DNA from: Chitinophagales bacterium
GTDB taxonomy: Bacteria; Bacteroidota; Bacteroidia; Chitinophagales; Chitinophagaceae
Direction of reading: 5' to 3'
Length of the DNA: 64,000 bases
Assembly: GCA_017303335.1 (NCBI GenBank)
Contig: JAFLBK010000001.1
Location: 67,001-131,000 of the forward strand
Under the pieces are notes generated by a model that saw only the letters and a program-made list of their open reading frames with translations, was not told where the DNA came from and ran no database searches. Every line of letters starts with the position of its first letter. The stretch's first letter is position 1. Of the stretch, positions 7,828 to 16,286 are shown in pieces. The position numbers were made by a program, and so were the translations under genes.

Positions 7828-8442
7828 ATGGGAAAAAAAGACAAAGCGATCGATGCCTACATCGCGAAGTCGGCCGATTTTGCCAGGCCGATCCTGCATC
7901 ATATCCGGAAACTGGTGCACGAAGCCTGCCCGGAAGTGGAAGAAAAAATGAAATGGAGTTTTCCGCATTTTGATTACAAAGGCGAGATGATGTGCAGCAT
8001 GGCGGCTTTCAAACAACACGCTTCTTTCGGATTCTGGAAAGCGGCGCTGATGAAAGACCCGGTATTGCTGGAAACCGCCCGGTCGGAAGTTGCGATGGGG
8101 CACCTGGGCAAACTCACATCCCTCAAAGATCTGCCGACCGATAAGAAAATGACTGCCTGGATCAAAGAAGCGATGAAACTGAATGAGCAGGGAATCAAAG
8201 TGGCAAAACCCAAACCGGCCTCCCGCACCGAACTGGTGATACCCGACTATTTCAGCAAGGCCCTCGCAAAGAATAAAAAAGCCAAACAGGTTTTCGAATC
8301 CTTCGCGTATTCGCACAGGAAAGAATACCTGCAATGGATCACCGAAGCGAAGACGGAAGAAACCCGTAACAAACGTATGGCCACCGCTATTGAATGGATC
8401 GCCGAAGGAAAAGGAAGAAACTGGAAATACGCGAAGAAGTAA
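7828..8442 (+). CDS. YdeI/OmpD-associated family protein (DUF1801 plus OmdA-like)
   Basis: 204 aa from the ATG at 7828; the frame is open further upstream inside the methyltransferase gene but unlikely to be used. The N-terminal half is DUF1801-like (AIDAYIAKSADFARPILHHI, EKMKWSFPHFDYKGEMMCSM). The C-terminal half is the OmdA-type helical region (VIPDYFSKALAKNKKAKQVF, YSHRKEYLQWITEAK, TRNKRMATAIEWIAEGK). Members were linked to stress or bacteriocin tolerance, but the biochemical role is not established. Confidence 0.85.
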   Translation: MGKKDKAIDAYIAKSADFARPILHHIRKLVHEACPEVEEKMKWSFPHFDYKGEMMCSMAAFKQHASFGFWKAALMKDPVLLETARSEVAMGHLGKLTSLKDLPTDKKMTAWIKEAMKLNEQGIKVAKPKPASRTELVIPDYFSKALAKNKKAKQVFESFAYSHRKEYLQWITEAKTEETRNKRMATAIEWIAEGKGRNWKYAKK

Positions 8443-8447
8443 GCGTT

Positions 8448-8780
8448 TTATTTTTTCTTTTTGGGAGCCACCAGCCCGTACGAATCATCGATCATCTCTT
8501 TTACCTGCCTGCCGCTAAGCCGCCCATCGACAACGATGGTATTCCAGTGTTTTTTATTCATATGATAACCCGGCAATACGGATCCGGGATAATCTTCCCG
8601 GAGCTGGATCGCTTTTTCCGGATCGCATTTTACATTGAACTGAAGCGGGGTCGTATCGAGGGATGCCAGCAGAAATATCTTATCATTCACTTTGAATACC
8701 AGCGTATCCTCTCCGAAGGGGAATCCTTCTGTAACGCCGGGTTTCTGAAGCGCATATTCGCGGATGGACTCAATGTTCAT
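8448..8780 (-). CDS. MmcQ/YjbR family protein
   Basis: 110 aa, typical length. Family features are GVTEGFPFGEDTLVFKVNDK near the N-terminus and the C-terminal HMNKKHWNTIVVDG, then VKEMIDDSYGLVAPK. The fold is CyaY-like and described as DNA-binding-like; function is unknown. Its start overlaps the stop of the upstream DUF962 gene by 4 nt, so the two are coupled. It converges with the YdeI-like gene with a 5-nt gap. Confidence 0.88.
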   Translation of the reverse strand: MNIESIREYALQKPGVTEGFPFGEDTLVFKVNDKIFLLASLDTTPLQFNVKCDPEKAIQLREDYPGSVLPGYHMNKKHWNTIVVDGRLSGRQVKEMIDDSYGLVAPKKKK

Positions 8781-9121
8781 TCGGCCACGATTTTCCTGGC
8801 TTCTTCCAGTTTTTTACCGATCTGCCCGGTGATCATGTGCCAGAACATCACAAAATCGCTTCCGAGGCTGTACAAAGGATAGGTGAACGTGGCGGGCTTA
8901 TTCTTTTCAATGAAGAAATGGCCTACCCAGGCAAAGCCATACCCGCAAACAGGAATAAGGGCCAGCATCCACCATTTTTGCAGCACGATCGCCACGACCA
9001 GTATAGCGAGTAAACCCGCGGTGCCGATAAAATGCAACGCCCGGTTGGTGGAATCACCATGTTCGGTGAGGTAGTAAGGATAAAAACTCCAGAAAGTTTT
9101 ATACTTCTTTTCGGTGGCCAT
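8777..9121 (-). CDS. DUF962/Mpo1-like small membrane protein
   Basis: 114 aa. The start FWSFYPYYLTEHGDSTNRALHFIGT matches the Mpo1/YGL010w family, whose HxxxNxxxHxxG pattern contributes metal ligands in the yeast dioxygenase. Hydrophobic segments follow at about residues 33-52 and 54-74, then HFFIEKNKPATF with a further conserved His. In yeast the homologue alpha-oxidises 2-hydroxy fatty acids; the bacterial role is inferred at best. It overlaps the MmcQ-like gene by 4 nt. Confidence 0.85.
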   Translation of the reverse strand: MATEKKYKTFWSFYPYYLTEHGDSTNRALHFIGTAGLLAILVVAIVLQKWWMLALIPVCGYGFAWVGHFFIEKNKPATFTYPLYSLGSDFVMFWHMITGQIGKKLEEARKIVAE

Positions 9122-9158
9122 AATAAATCTTTCCAGAAAAATACAAATTCCGGTTCGA

Positions 9159-9773
9159 TCAGCCAGCTTTTTTTACGCTCACCTGGTGCAGGTCGTTGAG
9201 ACGGTAAAGAAAATCCGCCAGCCGGTTCTTCGGGATACCGGCTTTGATCACACAGAACAACTGCATTTCATTGGAATGTATCGTGCAATTGAACTGCTTC
9301 AGCAACACCATCACATCATTCATCTGCGTATAATCAAACTCAAGGGAATACAGTACTTCCACCTGTTTCTGTACCACCGGCGTAACCTGTAAGGCCAGGG
9401 CCGCGGCCGACTTATAGGCATTGATGAGGCCGGGCACTCCCAGCAATGTACCACCCCAGTAGCGCACAACGATCACGGCTGTATTGGTTACCCCCCTGCT
9501 GTCGATCTGGCCCAGTATCGGCTTACCCGCCGTGCCGGATGGTTCGCCATCATCGCTGCTGCGGAAATTATTTCCATCCGTGCCGATCCGGTAGGCGAAG
9601 CAATGATGCACCGCCTTGGGATGTTCTTTCTTCAAGGCCTGCAGATACTGTTTGAATGCCTCAACGGTTTCAACCGGGTATACATAGGCGATGAATTTAC
9701 TGCCCCTGTCTTTGAATTCCGCCGTGGCAGGCCGGTCGACCGTGAGATAATGATCCTGTTCTGTCATTTCCAT
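9159..9773 (-). CDS. IMPACT/YigZ family protein
   Basis: 204 aa, standard length. The UPF0029 N-terminal domain is clear: AEFKDRGSKFIAYVYPV, AVHHCFAYRIG, SSDDGEPSGTAGKPIL and the VIVVRYWGGTLLGVPGLINA signature. The C-terminal DUF1949-like domain is about 65 aa. The cellular role is uncertain; eukaryotic homologues interact with GCN1. The start overlaps the ribD stop by 10 nt, so it follows ribD in an operon. A second ATG lies two codons downstream. Confidence 0.9.
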   Translation of the reverse strand: MEMTEQDHYLTVDRPATAEFKDRGSKFIAYVYPVETVEAFKQYLQALKKEHPKAVHHCFAYRIGTDGNNFRSSDDGEPSGTAGKPILGQIDSRGVTNTAVIVVRYWGGTLLGVPGLINAYKSAAALALQVTPVVQKQVEVLYSLEFDYTQMNDVMVLLKQFNCTIHSNEMQLFCVIKAGIPKNRLADFLYRLNDLHQVSVKKAG

Positions 9774-10816
9774 GCGCTTGCTGTCGTTCGGTAATAATAA
9801 TCAATGGTATCTGTATCCATGCGTTCAGTATATCGTGGTACTTCCTTATCGAGTTCAGGGGCTTCCACTCCTGCACCAATGATGCATGGCATACTGGTGA
9901 TCACCCTCGCTTCATCCCAGTTGCCGCTGTCGATAACGGATTGCAGCAACCCGGCTCCTCCTTCCACCAATACGCTCTGGATACCGGTTGCATGCAAATA
10001 ATCCAGCATCGCTTTGAACATATCCTGTTCCCCATCGAGTTGTTGATACCTCAGCATCCCGTCTTCTGAAGTACGGTGGCGGTTGAAAACAACGGTAGGA
10101 TTTATTTTATCGAATAATTTCAGGTGGGACGGCAATGACAGTTCTTTATCGATCACGAGGCGTAGCGGACTCATACCGGTCCACAAGCGATTGGTCAGTT
10201 CCGGGTCATCCAGTCTCGCGGTGTTGGTGCCAACCAGTATGGATGCTTCCTCGCTTCGCCACCGGTGCACGAGGCGATCGCTGAAGGCATTGCTGATGCG
10301 GATGCGTTCTCCATTCTGTCCGGCAATTTTCCCATCGCTGCTCTGCGCCCATTTCAGGATCACATAGGGCCGGCGTTTGGTATGGAATGTAAAGAATCGC
10401 TTGTTGATATCGATGCATTCATTTTCCAACACCCCTTCGGTTAATTCGACACCGGCCGCTTTTAATTTCCCGATTCCCTTTCCGTTTACCTCAGAAAACA
10501 CATCGGTGCAACCGATCACCACCCGGGGTATCCGGTTTCGAATGATGAGATCTGTACAGGGAGGCGTTTTACCAAAATGCGCACAAGGTTCCAGGGAAAC
10601 ATATAAGGTGCTTTGGGATATCAATTCTTTCCCGGCAACACTATTCAGGCAATTGACTTCTGCATGCGCAGCTCCGTACTCCTGGTGCCAGCCTTCGCCG
10701 ATGATCCTGTCCTGGTAAACCAGTACCGCACCCACCATTGGGTTGGGCGCCACCCGCCCGGCGCCCCGTTGGGCCAGTTCCAGGCAGCGATACATATAGA
10801 ATGCATGTGTATTCAT
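9764..10816 (-). CDS. ribD: Bifunctional riboflavin biosynthesis deaminase/reductase RibD
   Basis: 350 aa from the ATG at 10816. The N-terminal deaminase domain has the zinc motifs HAEVNCL and SLEPCAHFGKTPPCTDLI and the start RGAGRVAPNPMVGAVLVY. The C-terminal reductase domain begins around residue 145 (RPYVILKWAQSSDGKIAG) and has ILVGTNTARLDDPELTNR and SVLVEGGAGLLQS. It performs steps two and three of riboflavin synthesis. It is divergent from prmC across an 86-nt gap that carries a TATCTTTG element. Confidence 0.93.
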   Translation of the reverse strand: MNTHAFYMYRCLELAQRGAGRVAPNPMVGAVLVYQDRIIGEGWHQEYGAAHAEVNCLNSVAGKELISQSTLYVSLEPCAHFGKTPPCTDLIIRNRIPRVVIGCTDVFSEVNGKGIGKLKAAGVELTEGVLENECIDINKRFFTFHTKRRPYVILKWAQSSDGKIAGQNGERIRISNAFSDRLVHRWRSEEASILVGTNTARLDDPELTNRLWTGMSPLRLVIDKELSLPSHLKLFDKINPTVVFNRHRTSEDGMLRYQQLDGEQDMFKAMLDYLHATGIQSVLVEGGAGLLQSVIDSGNWDEARVITSMPCIIGAGVEAPELDKEVPRYTERMDTDTIDYYYRTTASAWK

Positions 10817-10829
10817 TGATGCAGGACCG

Positions 10830-10837
10830 CAAAGATA
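10830..10837 (-). promoter_or_regulatory. Candidate -7 element (TATCTTTG) for ribD
   Basis: Exact TAnnTTTG on the minus strand, 14 nt from the ribD ATG, inside the ribD/prmC divergent gap. The nearest upstream TTG is too distant (about 26 nt), so confidence is moderate. Confidence 0.45.
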
Positions 10838-10902
10838 CAGGAGTTGAATGGCGCAGCCCGTTTCAACACACAACAACATTTTTTATTCCCGCCCGAAACA
10901 CT

Positions 10903-11766
10903 ATGTTTGCCCCCGTGACGACCAAGGAATTATACCGTTTCTTTCTGCTGGAACTGCAAAAGCTCTATGGGCTGGGCGAGGCGACCAGTATCACCGACTG
11001 GGTATTCGAAAAAATGATCTCCCTGAAAAAAGCCGATATCATCCGCAATCCCCGGCTGCAGGTTCCCCAGGATGCGGAAACAAGGATCCGCAGATGCCTC
11101 GAAGCGCTTATGCAGCATCAGCCTGTGCAGTATGTGCTGGGCGAAGCCTGGTTTGGTCACATGAAGATGAAGGTGAATGAGCACGTGCTGATCCCGCGGC
11201 CCGAAACGGAAGAACTGGTGGAGCAACTGGTAGCAGACCGGAAATCGAAATTGACCGATCCGGCCATACTGGATATCGGAACCGGGAGCGGATGTATCCC
11301 CATCTTCATCAAAAAGCATCTGCCCGCTGCCATTGTTACCAGCATTGATGTAAGCGCCGAAGCGCTGGCCGTTGCCCGTGAAAACGCCGAATTGCACAAT
11401 GCCATGATCAATCTAAAACAGATGGATTTCCTCGACGAAACCACCTGGAACGATTTACCGCTCTTTGAGATCATCATCAGCAACCCTCCTTATATCCCCG
11501 CCGGCGAAGCCCGCATGCTGTCAAAAAATGTAACCGCTTTTGAGCCGCACCTGGCCTTATTCGTCCCGGATCAGAACCCCATGCTGTTCTATGAAAAGAT
11601 CGCCGCGTTTGGAAAAGCACACCTGCTCCCGAACGGCAGGATTTACCTGGAAACACACGAAGACCTGGCGAAGGATGTAGCTTCCCTGTTTGTGAAAGAT
11701 TACCAGACTGTAATGATCAAAAGAGATATGTCGGGAAAAGAACGAATGGTATTGGTTACGGCTTGA
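10903..11766 (+). CDS. prmC: Peptide chain release factor N5-glutamine methyltransferase PrmC
   Basis: 287 aa from the ATG at 10903; the frame is open through the intergenic region but the conserved protein starts here. The N-terminal helical domain ends in QPVQYVLGEAWFGHMKM. Motif I is ILDIGTGSGCIPIFI, and EIIISNPPYIPAGEA holds the NPPY motif that contacts the target Gln. It methylates the GGQ glutamine of release factors. Its last 11 nt overlap the convergent exbD stop. Confidence 0.93.
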   Translation: MFAPVTTKELYRFFLLELQKLYGLGEATSITDWVFEKMISLKKADIIRNPRLQVPQDAETRIRRCLEALMQHQPVQYVLGEAWFGHMKMKVNEHVLIPRPETEELVEQLVADRKSKLTDPAILDIGTGSGCIPIFIKKHLPAAIVTSIDVSAEALAVARENAELHNAMINLKQMDFLDETTWNDLPLFEIIISNPPYIPAGEARMLSKNVTAFEPHLALFVPDQNPMLFYEKIAAFGKAHLLPNGRIYLETHEDLAKDVASLFVKDYQTVMIKRDMSGKERMVLVTA

Positions 11767-12160
11767 TATTGGCCGCCAGTTTCGCCTTGGCTCTTTTTGC
11801 GGCTTCCATGATGCGGAATGCCTGTCCATAATACGCGGAGGTATCAATATTCATGACAACGGTGGGGGTATCCACGAATTTCCGGTTCTGATCCACTTCT
11901 TTTTTAATAAGTGAATCGATGTAAAGCATATTCACGTGTTGTGTGCCGATGTACACCTGTTGATCCTTGGTTACGGTAACCACGATCGTCTGGCTGACCT
12001 TGGTATCGCTTTTCCCTTTCGGGTTACTCACTTTCACCACATTGGGATTGGCGAGGGTCGATATCAGCAGGAAGAACATCAGCAGTATGAACAGCACGTC
12101 GTTGAGCGGACCGGCGTCTACTTCATTGTGAGTGTTTCTTAATCGTTTTCTTAAACTCAT
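11756..12160 (-). CDS. exbD: ExbD/TolR-type biopolymer transport protein
   Basis: 134 aa with a short cytoplasmic N-terminus and one membrane helix (VLFILLMFFLLISTLANPNV). The helix is preceded by VDAGPLNDVLF, whose second Asp corresponds to the conserved proton-path residue. A periplasmic domain of about 90 residues follows. It lies downstream of exbB with a 65-nt spacer of word repeats. The pair should form a proton-driven motor; no TonB or TolA gene is adjacent, so the energised partner is not known. Confidence 0.87.
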   Translation of the reverse strand: MSLRKRLRNTHNEVDAGPLNDVLFILLMFFLLISTLANPNVVKVSNPKGKSDTKVSQTIVVTVTKDQQVYIGTQHVNMLYIDSLIKKEVDQNRKFVDTPTVVMNIDTSAYYGQAFRIMEAAKRAKAKLAANIKP

Positions 12161-12225
12161 CGTACAAGTTATACGTTATAGGTTATAAGTCATAAGGGAG
12201 TTTACTTATCACTTATTACTTACCA
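12161..12225. repeat. AT-rich wordy spacer between exbB and exbD
   Basis: The spacer is built of variants of the words GTTATA, TTATAAGT, TTACTTATCA and CTTATTACTT. It resembles the spacer at 17538-17643 in vocabulary and in lying between minus-strand genes of one unit. No coding sequence or clear terminator is seen. Confidence 0.55.
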
Positions 12226-12900
12226 CTACCGGGTAGGTTCCTGGAGGATGTCGATGAAATCGGCGCTGGCGGATTCCATTTTGTTGACTGTTTTATCGAT
12301 CTGTGTGTTGAGATAGCTATACCCCAGGAAAGAAAGGATACCAATGATCAGGCCGGTGGCGGAAGTAATCATTTTTACATACATCGCGTCGGCGATATCG
12401 TTAATTGAAGGATTGGCTGCCGCTGCGAAATCGCGAAGCAGCATTACCAGGCCGATGATGGTTCCCACGAAACCGAACAGGGGAGCGATGCGTGCGATCA
12501 CGGATAAAACAGGCAGGTTTCGCTCCATTTTGTAGATCTCAAGTTTTCCCACATTGTCCATGCTTTTCTCGATGGCATCGATGGGCTTACCGATCCGCTG
12601 AATTCCTTTATCGATCATTTTTGCCACCGGGTGGCCGGTGTTCTTGGCCAGGCTTCTTGCCGCGGTAACATTACCACTGATGATATGATCGCGGATGATG
12701 CTCATGAAATTATCTTCGATCTTACTCGCTTTCCGGATGGCGATCAGCCGTTCAATAAAAAAGAAAATGGCCATGGCGAAGAACAATGCCAGGGGAATCA
12801 TCAGTACGCCGCCTTTTACCAATAAAGAGAAGAGAGATTCTTTTCCTGCGGTGGATGTGCCGAGGGCCGCACTATCTACCTGTAACAAGATTTTAAACAT
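12226..12900 (-). CDS. exbB: MotA/TolQ/ExbB proton channel family protein
   Basis: 224 aa with three membrane segments: about residues 30-52, 125-150 (PVLSVIARIAPLFGFVGTIIG) and 165-200 (MITSATGLIIGILSFLGYSY). The APLFGFVGTIIG motif is the family signature. A hydrophilic cytoplasmic loop separates the first and second helices. It pairs with ExbD just downstream to form the energising complex for TonB- or Tol-like systems in the inner membrane. Confidence 0.9.
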   Translation of the reverse strand: MFKILLQVDSAALGTSTAGKESLFSLLVKGGVLMIPLALFFAMAIFFFIERLIAIRKASKIEDNFMSIIRDHIISGNVTAARSLAKNTGHPVAKMIDKGIQRIGKPIDAIEKSMDNVGKLEIYKMERNLPVLSVIARIAPLFGFVGTIIGLVMLLRDFAAAANPSINDIADAMYVKMITSATGLIIGILSFLGYSYLNTQIDKTVNKMESASADFIDILQEPTR

Positions 12901-13040
12901 GGATGCCGGTTTTAATGGTTGGCCTTCTGCGCCAGAATTATGCCAAACGTTTTAAGTCATGCAATGAAACGAAACAAAATTACAATAGCCGCACAAGAAA
13001 ATGTTAATCTTCTTTTCTACACATGTGTATTCAGGAAACA

Positions 13041-13072
13041 AAGGGCCGGTGTGCGTTTGCACATCGGCCCTT
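13041..13072 (-). terminator. Hairpin terminator after the SPFH gene
   Basis: Outer arms AAGGGCCG / CGGCCCTT enclose inner GTGTGC and GCACA pairs. It lies 37 nt downstream of the SPFH stop on the minus strand; the T-tract is short and interrupted (TTTGTTT). Confidence 0.6.
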
Positions 13073-13108
13073 GCTGATCAGTTATCGTATGTACATTATA
13101 TACTTTAT

Positions 13109-14038
13109 TTACCTCCGCGGTTCCATCTGCTGCATCGCCATGATCTGCCGCATCGTTTTTTCCATTCCCTCACTGCTTCCATCGAGGAAGATGACATTGC
13201 CTTTTCCGTACTCGGCGAAATTCTTGATCGCTTCCGTCCACATGCTGAACAGGATCACATTCGTGTCCAGGTTCGCCTGCTTCATCTGTTCCGCGGCCTG
13301 GCTCATCCCCTTGGCCACTTCTTCCCGGAACAAGGCAACACCCTGGCCGCGAAGCTGTGCAGCCTGCCTTTCCGCTTCTGCCGCGATCTTGATGGCATTA
13401 CCTTCCGCCTCTGCCGCCTTGGTTTTGGTGATCAATAAGGCCTGGCCTTCGTTCTCGGCAGCCGCTTTCAGGTTGTTGGAAGCAACGACCTTGCTCATGC
13501 TTTCGATGATCGCCTGGTCGAACGTGATGTCGTTGATCTGCAGATCCTGAAGGTGATAACCCCACTCTTCGAGCGAGGCATCCACGTGTTCCTTCACAAA
13601 CTCTACAATATCTCTCCGCAAGCCCAGTATCTCCGATTGCTTTTTAGTAGCTACAAAGGCCCGTATATTTCCCTCGATCGTACGCACCAACGCCTGCATC
13701 AGGTCTTTATCACTGATGAACTTGAAAGCCACCTTGCGGATCGTGTCTTCATTTTCGTTCTGCACCGAATAAAGCAACATCGATTTGAAATACACATTCG
13801 CCTGGTCTACCGTCACCGCCTGGAATTCCAGTTCCACCGAGCGGTTCTGGATACTTACTTTCTTATAGATCTGCTCCAGGAAGGGAATTTTAAAATTCAA
13901 ACCCGGCCGCATGATCCGGCGATACTTTCCGAACATGGTAACCACGCCAATAAGACCCTGGTTAATGGTTACAAAACATCCTAAAAAAGCAAAGGCAGCC
14001 ACGATGAGCCACCAGTAATCTCTTAAAAACTCCACCAT
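13109..14038 (-). CDS. SPFH/Band 7 (stomatin/prohibitin-like) membrane protein
   Basis: 309 aa. One N-terminal membrane helix (WWLIVAAFAFLGCFVTI, about residues 9-25) is followed by the Band 7 domain: VTMFGKYRRIMRPGLNFKIP and RSVELEFQAVTVDQANVYFK. A long Ala/Glu/Gln-rich coiled coil (AAENEGQALLITKTKAAEAE, about residues 195-240) and a Met-rich tail complete it. Such proteins form oligomeric membrane scaffolds that influence microdomains and proteases. No NfeD or protease gene is adjacent. Confidence 0.88.
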   Translation of the reverse strand: MVEFLRDYWWLIVAAFAFLGCFVTINQGLIGVVTMFGKYRRIMRPGLNFKIPFLEQIYKKVSIQNRSVELEFQAVTVDQANVYFKSMLLYSVQNENEDTIRKVAFKFISDKDLMQALVRTIEGNIRAFVATKKQSEILGLRRDIVEFVKEHVDASLEEWGYHLQDLQINDITFDQAIIESMSKVVASNNLKAAAENEGQALLITKTKAAEAEGNAIKIAAEAERQAAQLRGQGVALFREEVAKGMSQAAEQMKQANLDTNVILFSMWTEAIKNFAEYGKGNVIFLDGSSEGMEKTMRQIMAMQQMEPRR

Positions 14039-14130
14039 AGTTGTATAATTTAAAAATGAAGGTAGAGAATTTTTAAGGTCGCTGCGGGAAATTCTTTCGG
14101 TGCCCGGATTGTATCTTACATGCCTGAATT

Positions 14131-14664
14131 ATGCGCAGCATACGCTATTTCCTACGGTTTTTTCTGGTGTCGCTGAAAGAGAATTTCTTTCGCAGGACCT
14201 ATACCTTCATCCTGGATGAGGATAAGCAGGTCGTACTGGACAAACTGACTACACTGTTTGAAGAACAATACGACTACTGGATCGACCGGTATAACAGCCA
14301 TGTAAGCAGGGAATCATTTAAACTGGAACCTCCCGTCTCTTATTTATTCAGGCACTGGGTGTATGATAAAAGTTTTTATGCGGTTGGCGAAGCAGAAAGA
14401 CTGGAAGACGGCAGAACAAAGATCCTGCTCCAGGTTCGGCCAAACAGCCTCTTCCTGGTCTTTTTCCTGGGGGCATTGACAGCGGCCATCATATCGTGGG
14501 TGAGTTTTCTTTCCACGATGAATCCCGGGCACCTGATGGCTGTGCTTATCACTTCATGCATTGCAGTTCCACTCACCTACTGGCTTCCGAACAAAGATAT
14601 CCGGGTATTCATCGGGCGGTTCGGCCGGTTTGTACAGGCCTTTCCGTTACGTGGCAGGAAATAG
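14131..14664 (+). CDS. Two-helix membrane protein of unknown function
   Basis: 177 aa. The N-terminal portion of about 105 residues is charged and soluble; two membrane segments follow (LFLVFFLGALTAAIISWVSF and MAVLITSCIAVPLTYWL), then a basic tail. No family motif is recognised. The gene stands alone, divergent from the SPFH gene across 92 nt. Confidence 0.6.
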   Translation: MRSIRYFLRFFLVSLKENFFRRTYTFILDEDKQVVLDKLTTLFEEQYDYWIDRYNSHVSRESFKLEPPVSYLFRHWVYDKSFYAVGEAERLEDGRTKILLQVRPNSLFLVFFLGALTAAIISWVSFLSTMNPGHLMAVLITSCIAVPLTYWLPNKDIRVFIGRFGRFVQAFPLRGRK

Positions 14665-14726
14665 AAGAGCCTCCGGGTCTTTCCAGATCCGGAGGTTTCT
14701 TACCATCCAATCATGCCTATACCGTA

Positions 14727-15224
14727 TTAAAAACTCTGGTCATCGGCGCTGGGGCCGTAGGAGCCCGGAATCGGAATATCCAGCAGGCGGAGAAATACAC
14801 CCAATTGCGCCCGGTGGTGGATGATCTGAGAATACGTCATCCGGATCACATCCGCCTTGGGTTCGGTGCTGTAGATCTGTTCGCCGTTACGCAGTGTCCA
14901 GGGCTCATCCAATTTTTCCTCTACGCCCCGCTTCAGTTGTTCCCGGGCATCGGCGAGGCTGGTTTCGAATATTTCCAGCAAGTGAGCGGTATCCTTTACC
15001 TGGGTGGGTGTAAAATCCATCCCGGCAAAATCCAGTTCGGATGTATTCAGGGTCATTCCTACCCAGGTGGGTAACTCGGCTATGTGGGTAGTCAGTTGCA
15101 GCATGTTCATGCTTTTTGGATGCGGCTTCCAGTCCCATTTACCTTCCGGCACGGCGGCCAGCATTTTCCGGGTGGTGATGGCTTCTTTTTCCAGTTCTTT
15201 CTGGAAGAGGGAGATACGTGTCAT
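14727..15224 (-). CDS. DinB-family protein
   Basis: 165 aa from the ATG at 15224. The DinB four-helix pattern shows WDWKPHPKSMNMLQLTTHIA with a metal-binding His, and SQIIHHRAQLGVFLRLLDIPIP with the HHRAQL motif that supplies the other two His. The family includes thiol-dependent transferases; the substrate is unknown. It sits 72 nt downstream of a WYL-domain regulator gene in the same direction, a very common pairing. Confidence 0.88.
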   Translation of the reverse strand: MTRISLFQKELEKEAITTRKMLAAVPEGKWDWKPHPKSMNMLQLTTHIAELPTWVGMTLNTSELDFAGMDFTPTQVKDTAHLLEIFETSLADAREQLKRGVEEKLDEPWTLRNGEQIYSTEPKADVIRMTYSQIIHHRAQLGVFLRLLDIPIPGSYGPSADDQSF

Positions 15225-15296
15225 AGTGTTTTGTTTTTGATTATGACACAAAGAAAAAGGGGGGTAGTGACAGCCCTATGTCAACAGGAAAAAGAA

Positions 15297-16244
15297 TCAG
15301 TTGAGTTTTTTTTCGATCGCCCGGAGGTTTTCCTGTACCAGCGCTTTCAGGCTTGCGGGACTCACAATCTCGGCGTGTTCGGCGAAGAGCAGGTAGAACT
15401 TCACGAACCCCCGAACCGAAGCGGTAACGAACGTCATCTCCACCTGCCCGCCCAGTTCCCGCTGCGACACGAATCCATTGTAGTATTTCTGTTCGCCGAA
15501 ATAACGCAGCACCGATCTGTCTACCCGTATCACAATGGTATGCATATCTTTCTCCTTACTCATTTTAGCCAGGAAAGATTGGAGGGACGGGTGCTGCTTA
15601 TCAAAATGTTTCCCGGTTGCGTTGATATAACGGATCCGGTCAGTCCGGAAATGCCGATAATCATTCCGCATGCGGCAGTAGGCAATCATGTACCAGTGAT
15701 TGCCAAGGTAGAATATCCCGACAGGTTCTGTTTCCCGGTTGCTGTATTGCTGGCTGTGATTGGCGAAGTAACCGATCTCGAGCACTTCCCTGGCCGCAAT
15801 GCTCTTGAGGATTGTTTGGAGATGAATGGATGTATGCTCTTTTGCCGGCAGGTAAGGATTGTCTACCACTTCAATATAGGAAGCCATATCCTCGAGCATA
15901 TCTTTATCCGCATACCGCAGCACCGCCTTTATTTTGAACATGGCTTCCTCGTAATGCCTGCGGGAAGAAGGATCGGTGAGTTTTTCCACCATCTTGCCGG
16001 CCGTAAGGAAAGCGATAGCCTCCTCCTTGCTGAACATCACCGGCGGCAAGCGGTACCCCTCCATGATGCTGTACCCCACACCGGCCTCCCCGGCCAGGGG
16101 TACACCGGCTTCTTCCAGTGTTCGGATATCCCGGTACACGGTACGCAGGCTGATCGAAAAACGATCAGCGATTTCCTGCGCCTTTACCACCCGCTTGGAT
16201 TGCAATTGTACCAGGATGGCACTTATACGATCGATGCGGTTCAT
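15297..16244 (-). CDS. YafY-type HTH/WYL-domain transcriptional regulator
   Basis: 315 aa. The N-terminal HTH_11 is RISAILVQLQSKRVVKAQEI then SLRTVYRDIRTLEEAGVPLA. The central WYL domain is around residues 140-215 (YFANHSQQYSNRETEPVGIF, NHWYMIAYCRMRNDYRHFR) and the C-terminal WCX region ends the protein. WYL regulators respond to ligands or nucleic acids. It is immediately upstream of the DinB gene and probably controls it. Confidence 0.88.
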   Translation of the reverse strand: MNRIDRISAILVQLQSKRVVKAQEIADRFSISLRTVYRDIRTLEEAGVPLAGEAGVGYSIMEGYRLPPVMFSKEEAIAFLTAGKMVEKLTDPSSRRHYEEAMFKIKAVLRYADKDMLEDMASYIEVVDNPYLPAKEHTSIHLQTILKSIAAREVLEIGYFANHSQQYSNRETEPVGIFYLGNHWYMIAYCRMRNDYRHFRTDRIRYINATGKHFDKQHPSLQSFLAKMSKEKDMHTIVIRVDRSVLRYFGEQKYYNGFVSQRELGGQVEMTFVTASVRGFVKFYLLFAEHAEIVSPASLKALVQENLRAIEKKLN

Positions 16245-16286
16245 GGATGTGTCAGGAGTTGCGGGTTATGGATTGTAGTGTATTCA